Positions 8,265 to 17,698 of a DNA stretch of 64,000 nt are shown piece after piece. Both the position numbers and the translations under genes were made by a program. Source of the DNA: Actinoplanes palleronii (GTDB lineage Bacteria > Actinomycetota > Actinomycetes > Mycobacteriales > Micromonosporaceae); the NCBI RefSeq assembly GCF_016862315.1, contig NZ_BOMS01000140.1:1-64000 (forward strand). The letters run 5' to 3'. Each line of letters begins with the position of its first letter. Position 1 is the first letter of the stretch. The notes beneath the pieces are model-generated. The model worked only from the letters and a program-made list of their open reading frames with translations. It made no database searches and had not been told where the DNA came from.

Positions 8265-9227
8265 ATGGGCGAGTTCGACGACAGCCGTCGTGGATCGAGA
8301 GCGGTCGTACCGATCCTGGCCGGCGTTCTCGCCGCGGCGCTGAGCCTGCTGCTGCTCGGGCATCGGGCGCTGCCCGGCTCGGCGGGTTCCCTGCTGGACA
8401 GTGCGCTGCCCTGGCTGGCCGCGCCGAGCGTGCTCCTGCTGCTGGTCACGATCCCGGCGCGGCGGGCCGGTGTGCTCGCGGCGTCGCTGGTGCCGACGGT
8501 GATCTGGGCGGTGTTGTTCGCCCCGACGCTGACCGATCACGCCCAGTCCGGGGAGCGGGATCTGCGGGTCGCGTCGCTCAACCTCGGCAAGGCCACGCCG
8601 GGTGAGGCGCTGCCGCCGCTGCTGGCCGCGCAGCCCGACGTGCTGGTGCTCCAGGAGATCACTCTGGACAACCGGGATGCCGTGACGGCGACGGTGGCGG
8701 CGGCCTTTCCGTACCGCACCGAGACCGGGACGGTGGCGATCCTCAGCCGGTTCCCGCTGTCGGCGACCGAGCCGGTCGACATCCGGATCGGCTGGACCCG
8801 GGCGATCGCGACCACGGTGGCCACGGCCGGTGGCCCGGTTCGCGTTTACGCCGCTCACCTGGCCTCGATCCGGGCCGACATGACCGCGGACCGGGACCGT
8901 ACGCTCGCTGCCCTGGCCGCCGCCGCGCACGCCGACCCGAGCCCGCGCCTGGTCCTGGCCGGCGACCTGAACACCGCGACCACCGACCGGCAGTTCGCCG
9001 CGTTCACCCCGCTGCGGGACAGCCAGCAGGAGGCCGGTGCGGGCTTCGGGTTCACCTGGCCGGCGGCGTTGCCGGTGGTCCGCCCGGACCACATCCTGGT
9101 GCGCGGCCTGGCCACCCGCCGTTCGTGGGTGCTGCGGGTGCCGGGCAGTGATCACCGCGCGGTGCTGGCCGACGTGGACACCACCGCGCCGCCGCCCGCC
9201 GCCGAGCCGTCCGGAACTGGTCAGTAA
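8265..9227 (+). CDS. Membrane-anchored endonuclease/exonuclease/phosphatase (EEP) family protein
   Basis: The 320-residue protein has three hydrophobic N-terminal segments (about residues 15-33, 45-60 and 65-85) and then an extracellular EEP domain with VASLNLGK, VLVLQEI, AHLASI, LAGDLNT and SDHRAVL. These are the metal and catalytic residues of the DNase I/sphingomyelinase fold. It probably hydrolyses a phosphodiester outside the cell. The start ATG at 8265 has an excellent ribosome binding site (GGAGGAGGT). Its last 7 bp overlap the convergent gene. Confidence 0.85.
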   Translation: MGEFDDSRRGSRAVVPILAGVLAAALSLLLLGHRALPGSAGSLLDSALPWLAAPSVLLLLVTIPARRAGVLAASLVPTVIWAVLFAPTLTDHAQSGERDLRVASLNLGKATPGEALPPLLAAQPDVLVLQEITLDNRDAVTATVAAAFPYRTETGTVAILSRFPLSATEPVDIRIGWTRAIATTVATAGGPVRVYAAHLASIRADMTADRDRTLAALAAAAHADPSPRLVLAGDLNTATTDRQFAAFTPLRDSQQEAGAGFGFTWPAALPVVRPDHILVRGLATRRSWVLRVPGSDHRAVLADVDTTAPPPAAEPSGTGQ

Positions 9228-10237
9228 ACGGCCTGCACGCCGGCTTCCACGGTGAGCGTGCCGGCGGCGGTGTCGATGGTGGCGCGGCTGCCGAGCGGCA
9301 CGGTCAGCTGGCCGGTGCCATGCCCGACCCGCAACCCGCCGAGCACCGGAACCCCCAAACTTCCCAACCGATCTTGTACGGCCTCAGCCGCCGTCCACTG
9401 CCCACCGGTCACCGGCGCGTTGGTGAACTGGCCCAGCGCCACCCCGGCCAGCCGCCGCAGCGCACCCGCCCGGATCAGGTGGGTCAGCATCCGGTCGTAG
9501 CTGTACGCGGACTCGTCGGTGTCCTCGAGCAGCAGGATCGCCCCGCGCAGGTCGGGCAGGTCCCGGGTGTTCACACTGGTCTGCACCATGGTCAGGTTGC
9601 CGCCGAGCAGGGTGCCGGTGGCCGTGCCGGGGACGATCACCGCGGCGCTGGGCTCGGCCGGGTCGCGGGTCAGCACGATCGGGTCGGTGGTCATCACCGC
9701 CCGGCGCAGCGACTCGATCTCGGTGGGGCCGGTACGGGAGTCGGTCCAGTTGATCATCGGGCCGTAGAAGCTGACCAGTCGCGCCGCGGTCCACAGCCGG
9801 CCGCTGAGCACGGTCAGGTCGCTGAACCCGACGAAGACGCGCGGGTCCCGCTTGATCGCGGCGAGGTCGAGCCGGTCGATGATGCGCTGGGTGCCGTACC
9901 CGCCCCGGGCGGCGAAGACGCCTCGGACGCCGGGGTCGCGGAACGCCGCGTTCAGGTCGGCGAGCCGGTCCTCGTCGGTGCCGGCCAGGTAGCCGTACCG
10001 GTCGTACAGATGGGTCCCGGTCTCGACCACCAGACCGAAACTCTCCAAGATCTGGATGCCGCGGGCCACCCGGGTGTCCGGGATGCCGGCCGGTGCGACC
10101 ACCCGGACCCGGTCACCGGGGCGCAGTGCGGGAGCGCGGATCACGGCTCGTGCTCCTGCCTGTGCGGGTGTTCCGGTCGCGGCAGCGGCGGCACCCGCGG
10201 CTGTCGCTGCGATGAGGGTACGGCGGGAGATCGTCAC
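9221..10237 (-). CDS. Tat-exported S66-family (LD-carboxypeptidase/MccF-like) peptidase
   Basis: The 338-residue product opens with a twin-arginine signal (ISRRTLIAATAAG...AQA). S66 landmarks follow: the nucleophile in FVGFSDLTVL, the acid in LLLEDTDES and the histidine in GHGTGQLTVPLG. Family members cleave LD bonds of murein tetrapeptides or microcin C-like acyl adenylates. Export favours a peptidoglycan role. The GTG at 10237 gives the compact Tat signal; a TTG at 10273 would add 12 residues. Confidence 0.85.
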   Translation of the reverse strand: MTISRRTLIAATAAGAAAAATGTPAQAGARAVIRAPALRPGDRVRVVAPAGIPDTRVARGIQILESFGLVVETGTHLYDRYGYLAGTDEDRLADLNAAFRDPGVRGVFAARGGYGTQRIIDRLDLAAIKRDPRVFVGFSDLTVLSGRLWTAARLVSFYGPMINWTDSRTGPTEIESLRRAVMTTDPIVLTRDPAEPSAAVIVPGTATGTLLGGNLTMVQTSVNTRDLPDLRGAILLLEDTDESAYSYDRMLTHLIRAGALRRLAGVALGQFTNAPVTGGQWTAAEAVQDRLGSLGVPVLGGLRVGHGTGQLTVPLGSRATIDTAAGTLTVEAGVQAVY

Positions 10238-10294
10238 CCGCGGAACGTTGCCGCCACTCGTCGCCGCAGTCAAGTATGTCGATGGAATCGTGCG

Positions 10295-10945
10295 TCACCG
10301 TTCTTCGTGCCAGGGCCGTCCTCCATCATCGCGTACCAGGGTGTGCCCCGGCTGCAGGTTCAGGACATCGATCAGGCTCTGGTCCTCGTCGACGGCGTGG
10401 TGCAGGTGCCCGACCCGGCCGGTGTCACCGTCCGCGCCGGACGCGCCGACCAGGTGCCACACGCCGTCCTCGGCGTGGTGACTGACCCGCAGGGCCGGCT
10501 CGCGCTGCTCGAAGACCTCGGTGGACTGCACGGCGAGGGTGCCCAGCAGCCAGTGGCGCATCCAGTGGGCGCGCCGGTCGCGTTCCATCACCAGGTCGGT
10601 GACCCACCAGATGAACGGCAGGGTGTCGTGGGCGCGCGCCTGGTCCGCGGTCAGATCCGGGCCGCCCTCGGGGACCCGCTCGAACGGTTCGTCGGTGAGC
10701 GCGTACGCGATGCCGTCGTCGTTGACGAAGATGACCGCGTGGAACGAGCCGCCACCGGGGTTGCCGACGCCGATCCCGATCGTCAGGTGGCCGACGTGCG
10801 GGTCGGCGCCGGTGGTCCAGCCGAACGCGTACGAGGCCATCTCCCCGCGCGGCGAGACGAACTCCCCGAACGCTCGCCGATCCATCCCGGTCACGTCCGC
10901 TGTGGGCACCTCGACCAGCGCACCCTCCACCACCTGGATCTCCAC
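10295..10945 (-). CDS. Conserved-looking protein of unknown function
   Basis: A soluble protein of about 216 residues with no signal or membrane segment. Notable segments are FGWTTGADPHVGHLTIGIG, FVNDDGIAYALTDEPF and LPFIWWVTDLVMERDRRAHW. The second reads like a protein that compares present and expected values, but I cannot assign a family. The GTG at 10945 is chosen because the upstream extension to a TTG at 10966 is short and basic. Neighbours on the same strand do not form an obvious pathway. Confidence 0.65.
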   Translation of the reverse strand: MEIQVVEGALVEVPTADVTGMDRRAFGEFVSPRGEMASYAFGWTTGADPHVGHLTIGIGVGNPGGGSFHAVIFVNDDGIAYALTDEPFERVPEGGPDLTADQARAHDTLPFIWWVTDLVMERDRRAHWMRHWLLGTLAVQSTEVFEQREPALRVSHHAEDGVWHLVGASGADGDTGRVGHLHHAVDEDQSLIDVLNLQPGHTLVRDDGGRPWHEER

Positions 10946-10975
10946 CCGGGCACGATAGCCGACCAAGATCAGGCC

Positions 10976-11845
10976 CTATCGCGGCAGCCTCGCGGCGGCG
11001 GCGACCCGTTCCCGCCACTCGCGGCGGATGGCGAGCAGTTCCGCGCGGTGCTTCTGCTCCCACCCGTCGAGGCGTTCGTCGAGCAGGCGCATGGCGGCGA
11101 GGTAGGCGGGCCGCCGGCACTCCACGTCGGTGGCGAGGACGGCCTTCAGCTCGGTGAGCTTGCTCTGCCACTCCGGGCTGCCGGGGACGCCCCTCAGCGC
11201 GATGAAGAGGAAATCGGAACGATCCATACCGGGCACGTAGCCGTGCCGGCCGTTCATGCACCCGTCGTAGGTCCGCCAGGCCTTGGCGACCGTGGGGTCC
11301 CGGTAGAGCGGCGGCACCAGATCCTGGAAGGCGATGAGCCGGTAGGCGTTGGCGGGTGGAACGATGTCGAGGTAGGACCGGTACTGATACACCAGCGCAC
11401 ACCTGTTGGCGACACCCATGTCCGCGGGCCGTGCCCGCCTCTTGAGAACATCGGCGCGTCGGGCGCGCAGCCAGGCGTACTCGTTGAGTTCGAAGCGGCT
11501 GGTCCCGGCCGTCAGCGAGTCGACGATCGTCGCGCTTCCGTTCCCGTACCCGACATCGGCATCAGTGAAGTCACGATACAAACTGATGAAAGGCGCTTTT
11601 TGGTACGGACGGCCGTGCGCCCGCATGCACTCCGCGATCCCACCCTCAGCGCGTCGATAGTTGAGCCGCTCCGAGGCTCGCAACTCCGCCACGTCCCCGG
11701 TGATGCTGCGGGCGAGCGCGTCCCACCGCGCTACGGTCCTGGCCAGGTCGAACCGGGGTCCAGCCTCGGCCGCCGGCACCGCGGGGGAGCTCACCGCGGC
11801 CAGCACCGCGACCCACGACGCCACCGCCATCAATCGCCGTCTCAT
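10976..11845 (-). CDS. Secreted protein with four conserved cysteines, unknown function
   Basis: The 289-residue protein starts with a Sec signal peptide (MRRRLMAVASWVAVLAAV...AAEA, cleavage near residue 28). The mature part contains cysteines in GIAECMRAHGRPY, NRCALVYQ, YDGCMNGRHGY and DVECRRPAY, consistent with two disulfides. The 'CM-x3-G-x-x-Y' element occurs twice, suggesting an internal duplication. Such small exported proteins are common in actinomycetes, without known function. It diverges from the glycoside hydrolase gene across a palindrome-bearing spacer. Confidence 0.7.
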   Translation of the reverse strand: MRRRLMAVASWVAVLAAVSSPAVPAAEAGPRFDLARTVARWDALARSITGDVAELRASERLNYRRAEGGIAECMRAHGRPYQKAPFISLYRDFTDADVGYGNGSATIVDSLTAGTSRFELNEYAWLRARRADVLKRRARPADMGVANRCALVYQYRSYLDIVPPANAYRLIAFQDLVPPLYRDPTVAKAWRTYDGCMNGRHGYVPGMDRSDFLFIALRGVPGSPEWQSKLTELKAVLATDVECRRPAYLAAMRLLDERLDGWEQKHRAELLAIRREWRERVAAAARLPR

Positions 11846-11904
11846 GGCGGTTCAACGGTCCGGAGACCCGGGTGGTCACGGCGCCCGCCGGGAGCGCGGC
11901 CGCC

Positions 11905-11922
11905 TGTCCGGAATTCCGGACA
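11905..11922. promoter_or_regulatory. Perfect 18-bp palindrome, probable operator
   Basis: TGTCCGGAATTCCGGACA is a perfect palindrome in the 230-bp divergent gap between the secreted protein gene (start 11845) and the glycoside hydrolase gene (start 12076). A related partial copy, CTCCGGAATTTCCG, follows at about 11945-11958. Two similar sites in phase suggest a dimeric repressor or activator. Confidence 0.5.
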
Positions 11923-12075
11923 TCGGGTGACCGCAATCCTTGAGCTCCGGAATTTCCGCCACGAGTCCAAGATGTTGCAAAGAATCGTCTAACTATTGCG
12001 TACGTGTGACCGGCACTGCCACGATGGCCATCGATATCCGTCGCCGTCCCCCGTCTCGGCTCGACAGGAGTTCCC

Positions 12076-13740
12076 ATGGCTGTGTCCCGGCGTACCCTGC
12101 TGTCCTCCGCCGCCCTCGCCCCCGCCGCCGCGCTGCTGAGCGGCACCGAGCGAGCCGCCGCCGCGTCCCCCGCCGGTGACGTCGTCGGCAAGGTCACCGT
12201 CGGCTACCAGGGCTGGTTCGCGGCCCCCGGTGACGGCGCGCCGATCGGCGGCTGGTGGCACTGGAGCCGTGACCGTTTCCAGCCGCCGTCGCCGGCCAAC
12301 ACCACGATCGTGTCCTGGCCCGACGTCCGCGACTACGCGCACACCTACCCGACCGCGTACCCGAATCTCGGCAGCGGCCAGCCGGCCGCCCTGTTCTCCT
12401 CCTACGACCAGCAGACCGTCGACACGCACTTCGACTGGATGCGCACCTACGGCATCGACACCGCGGCCCTGCAGCGGTTCAACCCGGTCGGCGACGAGGG
12501 CCCGACACGCGACGCCATGGCACTCAAGGTCCGCGGCGCGGCCGAGCGTTCCGGCCGCAAGTTCTATGTGATGTACGACGTGAGCGGCTGGTCGAGCATG
12601 CAGTCCGAGATCAAAGCCGACTGGACGGCGACGATGTCGTCGCACGCCGCGTCGGGTGCCTACGCCCGGCAGAACGGCAAACCGGTCGTCTGCATCTGGG
12701 GTTTCGGCTTCAACGACGAGAACCACGCGTTCACCCCGGCCGCCTGCCTGGACGTGATCACCTGGTTCAAGGCGCAGGGCTGTTACGTGATCGGCGGGGT
12801 GCCCACCTACTGGCGGGAGGGCAGGAACGACAGCCGCACCGGGTTCCTCGACGTCTACCGCGCGTTCCACATGCTCTCGCCGTGGATGGTCGGCCGCACC
12901 GGTGACCTGGCCGGGCTGGACTGGTTCTACGCCAACGTGAACACCGCCGACCAGGCCGACTGCGCCGCGCACGGCATCGACTACCAGCCGTGTGTGCTGC
13001 CCGGTGACCTGTCGGCCGGGCATCGGCGGCACGGCGACTTCTACTGGCGCAGCGTGTACAACATGGTCCGGCTCGGGGCACAGGGTCTCTACGTGTCGAT
13101 GTTCGACGAGTTCAACGAGGGGAACCAGATCGCCAAGACCGCGGAGACGGCCGCCTCGGTTCCCGCCGGGACCGGCGTCCGCGCGCTCGACGAGGACGGC
13201 ACGTACTGCTCCGCCGACTACTACCTGCGGATCACCACGGATGCCGGCCGGATGTTGAAGGGCCAGATCGCGCTCACCGTCGTACGCCCGACTCCGCCCA
13301 CCCTGACCACGCCGCCGCCGCAACCGGGCGGCGATCTCGCGGCCCGGAAATCGATGTCCGCGAGCAGCACCAAGGACCAGTACGTCGCGGCCAACGCGGT
13401 CGACGGCGACGCCGGCAGTTACTGGGAGAGCGCCAACGGCGCCTTCCCGCAGTGGATCCAGGTCGACCTGGGCGCCGCGAACCCGGTCGCCCGGGTGGTG
13501 CTCAGGCTCCCGCCGTCGTGGGGTGCGCGCAGCCAGACCCTGGCGGTGACGGGCAGCACCGACGGTTCCTCGTTCGGGACGCTCGCGGCAGCGGCCGGGC
13601 GGGTGTTCGACCCGGCCGCCGGCAACACGGTGACCGTGGTGTTCCCGGCGGCGACGGCCCGGTACCTGCGGGTCACCGCGACCGCGAACACCGGCTGGCC
13701 GGCCGGGCAACTCTCCGCGCTGGAGGTCTACGCCGGGTGA
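12076..13740 (+). CDS. Tat-secreted GH71/GH99-like glycoside hydrolase with C-terminal discoidin (CBM32-like) domain
   Basis: A 554-residue exported enzyme. The N-terminus is a Tat signal (VSRRTLLSSAALAPAAALL). The catalytic part (about 35-400) has VTVGYQGWFA, WWHWSRD, DWMRTYGIDTAALQRF, YDVSGW and the acidic FDEFNEGNQ, in the style of GH71/GH99 (beta/alpha)8 enzymes acting on alpha-glucans or mannans. A proline-rich linker (TPPTLTTPPPQPGG) leads to an F5/8 type C domain (about 425-554; VDLGAANPVARVVLRL). The substrate is not predictable. Confidence 0.8.
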   Translation: MAVSRRTLLSSAALAPAAALLSGTERAAAASPAGDVVGKVTVGYQGWFAAPGDGAPIGGWWHWSRDRFQPPSPANTTIVSWPDVRDYAHTYPTAYPNLGSGQPAALFSSYDQQTVDTHFDWMRTYGIDTAALQRFNPVGDEGPTRDAMALKVRGAAERSGRKFYVMYDVSGWSSMQSEIKADWTATMSSHAASGAYARQNGKPVVCIWGFGFNDENHAFTPAACLDVITWFKAQGCYVIGGVPTYWREGRNDSRTGFLDVYRAFHMLSPWMVGRTGDLAGLDWFYANVNTADQADCAAHGIDYQPCVLPGDLSAGHRRHGDFYWRSVYNMVRLGAQGLYVSMFDEFNEGNQIAKTAETAASVPAGTGVRALDEDGTYCSADYYLRITTDAGRMLKGQIALTVVRPTPPTLTTPPPQPGGDLAARKSMSASSTKDQYVAANAVDGDAGSYWESANGAFPQWIQVDLGAANPVARVVLRLPPSWGARSQTLAVTGSTDGSSFGTLAAAAGRVFDPAAGNTVTVVFPAATARYLRVTATANTGWPAGQLSALEVYAG

Positions 13741-13750
13741 TCGCTCCCGG

Positions 13751-15400
13751 TCAGATGCGGAAGCCGCTGATCACCTGCTGCAACTCCGCGCTGATCCCGG
13801 TCAGCTCCTGCACCGTCGCGGTCGCCTCGCCCAGCGACGCCGTGGTCGTCTGCGCCGCGCTGGCCACCCCGGTGATCGTTCCGGCGATCTCGGTGCTGCC
13901 CTGTGCCGCGTCGCTGACGCTGCGGCTCATCTCGCCGGTGGTCGCGGTCTGCTCCTCGACGGCCGACGCGATGGTCAGCTGGTAGTCGTTGATCCGGGCG
14001 ATGATCTGCGAGATCTCCCCGATCGCGGCGACCGCGTCGACGGTGTCGGACTGGATCGCGGCGACCCGCTTGGAGATGTCGTCGGTGGCCCGCGCGGTCT
14101 CCTGGGCGAGATCCTTGACCTCGCTGGCCACGACGGCGAAGCCCTTGCCCATCTCGCCGGCCCGGGCCGCCTCGATGGTGGCGTTCAGCGCGAGCAGATT
14201 CGTCTGCTCGGCGATCGCGGTGATCGTCTTGACCACGTTGCCGATCTCGGCGCTGGAGTCGCCGAGCTTGGAGACGGTGGTGTTGGTGGTCGCGGCGACC
14301 GTCACCGCCTCGGCGGCGACCCGGGCGGCCTGGTTGGCGCTCTCGGCGATCTCCCGGATCGAGACACCCATCTCCTCGCTGCCGGCCGCGACCGTCTGCA
14401 CGTTCATCGACACCGTTCCGGCGGCGGCCGCGACGGTGTCCGCCTGGGTCGCGGCGTCCCGGGCCGACTCGCCGATCCGGTCGGTGGCGCTGGTCAGCCG
14501 CTGCGTGCTCTGCCCGAGGACCCGCGAGCTGGCGGTCAGCCGCCCGACCATCTCCCGCAGCGCGTCCCGGGCCACGTTGACCGCGACGGCCATCGCGCCG
14601 AGTTCGTCGCGGACCTGGACCTCGGCCGGCACGGTGAGGTCGCCGTGCGACACCGCGGCGAGCGAGTCCGAGACGCTGCCGAGCTGCCGGACGATGACCC
14701 GGCAGACGAACGCGCCGAGCCCGACCGCGAGGGCCAGCGCCATCCCCATGAAGAGCAGCATCTGGTTGCGGGCGCCGCCCGCCGAGTCCTCGGCTTGCGT
14801 GGTCGCCGCGGCGGCCTCGGCGGCCTCGGTCTCCTGCAGCTTGGTGATCGCGTCCGTCAGCTTCGTCTGGGTGTCGGTCCAGGCGGCCGTGATCTGGTCG
14901 GCGGCCGGTGTCTCGAAGCCGCTGGCCGGGGCCTCCTGGAACAGCACCACGTCGCGCAGGTTCTGGAAGTAGGTGAACGACTCCCCGACCTGCTGCGCCG
15001 CCGCCAGGCGGTCGGCCGATCCGGCCGCCAGTGTCTGGTACGACGTGAGCGCCGCGGCGAACGCGTCGTCCGCGTCCTTGACCATCCCGCGGGACGTGGG
15101 CTTCTGTGCCGCCGGGACCGCCATCCAGCCGAACGTGGCCTGCCAGGCGTCGCTCGACGCGCCCCGCAGCGTGCTGAGCTGGACCAGTGCGTCGACGTGC
15201 CCGTCCTTCATCTGTTTGACGTCGTCGCTGAGGCCGTTCATCCGGTTGATGCCCAGGACGCCGATCGCGAGCGCCGCGGCCGCCACGGCCAGCACCGAGG
15301 CGAAGATCTTCGTACCCACCCGGAAGTCGGCGAGCCGCCCCGCCAGCGCGTTCCGTTCCGCGGTGACCTGTTCCATCGTCGGTCGCACACCCATGCTCAT
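13751..15400 (-). CDS. Methyl-accepting chemotaxis protein
   Basis: A 549-residue chemoreceptor. Transmembrane helix 1 is at about residues 31-52, followed by a four-helix-type periplasmic sensor (about 55-210), helix 2 (about 215-238), a HAMP region, and a long coiled-coil signalling domain with the hairpin tip [18 protein letters not shown] and [15 protein letters not shown]. It should pass ligand signals to CheA/CheW and flagellar motors. I chose the ATG at 15400 because GAGGGGGAA precedes it; an upstream in-frame ATG at 15445 lacks one. A FliA-type promoter lies upstream. No che genes are adjacent. Confidence 0.93.
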   Translation of the reverse strand: MSMGVRPTMEQVTAERNALAGRLADFRVGTKIFASVLAVAAAALAIGVLGINRMNGLSDDVKQMKDGHVDALVQLSTLRGASSDAWQATFGWMAVPAAQKPTSRGMVKDADDAFAAALTSYQTLAAGSADRLAAAQQVGESFTYFQNLRDVVLFQEAPASGFETPAADQITAAWTDTQTKLTDAITKLQETEAAEAAAATTQAEDSAGGARNQMLLFMGMALALAVGLGAFVCRVIVRQLGSVSDSLAAVSHGDLTVPAEVQVRDELGAMAVAVNVARDALREMVGRLTASSRVLGQSTQRLTSATDRIGESARDAATQADTVAAAAGTVSMNVQTVAAGSEEMGVSIREIAESANQAARVAAEAVTVAATTNTTVSKLGDSSAEIGNVVKTITAIAEQTNLLALNATIEAARAGEMGKGFAVVASEVKDLAQETARATDDISKRVAAIQSDTVDAVAAIGEISQIIARINDYQLTIASAVEEQTATTGEMSRSVSDAAQGSTEIAGTITGVASAAQTTTASLGEATATVQELTGISAELQQVISGFRI

Positions 15401-15446
15401 CGGCTGTTCCCCCTCGGTGTGCGCAGTACCGCCCGACATCTTCACA

Positions 15447-15472
15447 TTCGGCCGGAGATGAGACTAAGTGAG
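15447..15472 (-). promoter_or_regulatory. FliA-type promoter of the chemoreceptor gene
   Basis: On the minus strand CTCA (15472-15469) is followed by a 16-nt spacer and GCCGAA (15452-15447), 47 bp before the ATG at 15400. This matches the CTCA-N15-17-GCCGAA consensus that I recall for FliA-family sigma factors of Actinoplanes missouriensis flagellar and chemotaxis genes. Confidence 0.6.
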
Positions 15473-15536
15473 AAAAATCCACGATCGTGGCGCAATGGCG
15501 ACTGCCATCCCCGGCGCGGTGTAGTTCCATCGATGG

Positions 15537-17150
15537 ATGCGACCCTCGTCCTACGCCAACGGTCTGGCCGGCACACCGCTGCTCGGCGAGACCATCGATG
15601 CCAACCTGCGCCGCACGGTGGCCCGGCACGGCGACCGGGAAGCCCTGGTCGACCTGCCCACCGGCCGGCGCCTCACCTACACACAACTGGACACCGCCGT
15701 CGACGAACTCGCCCGTGGCCTGCTCGCGGCCGGTGTCACCACCGGCGACCGGGTCGGCATCTGGGCGCCGAACTGCGCCGAGTGGTTCCTCGTGCAGTAC
15801 GCGACCGCGCGGATCGGCGCCGTCCTGGTCACCATCAACCCGGCCTACCGCACCCACGAGCTGCGGTACGTGCTGGAGCAGGCGTCGATCAGCACGCTGA
15901 TCGCGGCGGTCGAGCACAAGGGCAGCGACTACCGCGCGATGATCCACGAAGCCCGGCCGGGGCTGGCGGCCCTGCGCCGGGTCGTGCTGATCGGCGACGA
16001 GTCGTGGGCGGACCTGATCGCCGGCGCGGGCAGCGCACAGGTCTGCGCGGACCTGTCCTTCGACGACCCGATCAACATCCAGTACACGTCGGGCACCACC
16101 GGCTTCCCCAAGGGCGCCACGCTGAGCCACCACAACATCCTCAACAACGGCTTTTTCGTCGGCGAGGCGATGGGCTACACGGAGCAGGACCGGGTCTGCG
16201 TGCCGGTGCCGTTCTACCACTGCTTCGGGATGGTGATGGGTAACCTCGCCGCCACCTCGCACGGCGCCTGCGTCGTCATCCCGGCGCCCGGTTTCGACCC
16301 GGCGGCGACGCTGCGGGCCGTCCAGGACGAGAGATGCACGTCGTTGTACGGCGTACCGACGATGTTCATCGCCGAGCTCGGGCTGCCCGAGTTCCGCACC
16401 TACGACCTGTCGTCGCTGCGTACCGGGTGCATGGCCGGCTCGCCCTGCCCGGTCGAGGTGATGAAGCGGGTGATCGGCGAGATGAACATGCGCGACGTGA
16501 CCATCGCGTACGGCATGACCGAGACGTCACCGGTCTCGACCCAGACCCGCAGCGACGACACGCTGGACCGGCGTACCGGCACGGTCGGCCGGGTGCATCC
16601 GCACCTGGAGGTGAAGGTCGCCGACCCCAAGACCGGCCGCCCGGTGCCGGTCGGTACGCCGGGGGAGCTGTGCACCCGCGGGTACTCGGTGATGCTCGGG
16701 TACTGGGAGCAGCCGGACCGGACCGCCGAGGTGATCCGCGACGGCTGGATGCACACCGGTGACCTGGCCACCATGGACGACGAGGGTTACCTGGCCATCG
16801 TCGGCCGGATCAAGGACCTGGTCATCCGCGGCGGCGAGAACATCTACCCCCGCGAGGTCGAGGAGTTCCTGTACGCCCATCCGGACATCCTGGACGCCCA
16901 GGTGATCGGGGTGCCCGACGAGAAGTACGGCGAGGAGCTGATGGCCTGGGTCCGGCTGCGCGACGGCGCCGCACCGCTGACCGCCGAGGCGCTGCGCGAG
17001 TTCTGCGCCGGCCGCCTGGCCCACTACAAGATCCCGCGGTACGTCCACGTCGTCGCGGAGTTCCCGCTCACCGTCACCGGCAAGGTCCGCAAGGTCGAGA
17101 TGCGCGAGGAGGCGATCCGGCTCCTCGGCGCCGCCGATCAGTGGCGCTGA
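15537..17150 (+). CDS. AMP-binding acyl-CoA synthetase (fatty-acid CoA ligase, FadD type)
   Basis: A full-length 537-residue ANL-superfamily enzyme that activates a carboxylic acid to acyl-AMP and then acyl-CoA. It has the P-loop [23 protein letters not shown], the ATP-ribose motif [10 protein letters not shown], the hinge [16 protein letters not shown] and the C-terminal catalytic lysine in TVTGKVRK. It resembles mycobacterial FadD35-like and medium/long-chain ligases. An out-of-frame ATG lies at 15533; no Shine-Dalgarno sequence is seen and the transcript may be leaderless. It diverges from the chemoreceptor gene. Confidence 0.9.
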   Translation: MRPSSYANGLAGTPLLGETIDANLRRTVARHGDREALVDLPTGRRLTYTQLDTAVDELARGLLAAGVTTGDRVGIWAPNCAEWFLVQYATARIGAVLVTINPAYRTHELRYVLEQASISTLIAAVEHKGSDYRAMIHEARPGLAALRRVVLIGDESWADLIAGAGSAQVCADLSFDDPINIQYTSGTTGFPKGATLSHHNILNNGFFVGEAMGYTEQDRVCVPVPFYHCFGMVMGNLAATSHGACVVIPAPGFDPAATLRAVQDERCTSLYGVPTMFIAELGLPEFRTYDLSSLRTGCMAGSPCPVEVMKRVIGEMNMRDVTIAYGMTETSPVSTQTRSDDTLDRRTGTVGRVHPHLEVKVADPKTGRPVPVGTPGELCTRGYSVMLGYWEQPDRTAEVIRDGWMHTGDLATMDDEGYLAIVGRIKDLVIRGGENIYPREVEEFLYAHPDILDAQVIGVPDEKYGEELMAWVRLRDGAAPLTAEALREFCAGRLAHYKIPRYVHVVAEFPLTVTGKVRKVEMREEAIRLLGAADQWR

Positions 17151-17168
17151 GGATGCGCGGCGGCGGGG

Positions 17169-17537
17169 TCAGGCCGCGAAGATGGTGTGCAGCGCGGCGA
17201 TGCGTCCGTCCCGGACGGTGATGATGTCGATGCCCCGGGCGGCCGGCTCGCCGCCGGCCGGGCCGAACGTCCAGCCGAGCGCGCCGGTGTCCGCGCCGGT
17301 GTCCGCGCTGGCGTAGCGCTTGCCGTCCTCGGCGAACACGAACGTCGGCGGCACCTCGGCCAGCAGCCCGCCCGCCTTCGCCTCCAGCGCGTCCCAGCCG
17401 TGCACCGCACCCTCGGGGTCGGTGAACACCACGTCCTCGGTGTAGATCCGCTCGATCGCCGCGCGGCGGGTCACGGCGTCCCGGTTGCCGAACACGTCGA
17501 TCAGGTTCGCGGTCAGCAGGTCGGTCACGGTGGGCAT
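17169..17537 (-). CDS. SnoaL/NTF2-like small protein
   Basis: A 122-residue protein with the pattern of the SnoaL-like cone fold: LLTANLIDVFGNRDAVTRRAAIERIYTEDVVFTDPEG, then GWDALEAKAGGLL and the C-terminal strand DGRIAALHTIF. Members include ketosteroid isomerase-like enzymes, polyketide cyclases and ligand-binding proteins. The ATG at 17537 follows GGGAGACCGCTG. It converges on the acyl-CoA ligase gene with an 18-bp gap. No specific reaction can be assigned. Confidence 0.8.
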   Translation of the reverse strand: MPTVTDLLTANLIDVFGNRDAVTRRAAIERIYTEDVVFTDPEGAVHGWDALEAKAGGLLAEVPPTFVFAEDGKRYASADTGADTGALGWTFGPAGGEPAARGIDIITVRDGRIAALHTIFAA

Positions 17538-17698
17538 CAGCGGTCTCCCGGCTCTCGTTCCGTACAAGATCAAATATTCTAGACACCGGCGCGCCCGGCG
17601 GCGGAAAAATATCCTGGAGAAGCCGCAGCACTCGCGCCCGCTGGTCGATCAGCAGGTGTCCAGCGGTGTCAGCCGACGGCCGAGCAGAGGGAGGTCGG

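Noticed and set aside
9320-11992. An 890-codon plus-strand frame across the S66 peptidase and two further genes
   Set aside because: It runs antisense to three genes with export signals or motifs and shows only shadow-type composition.
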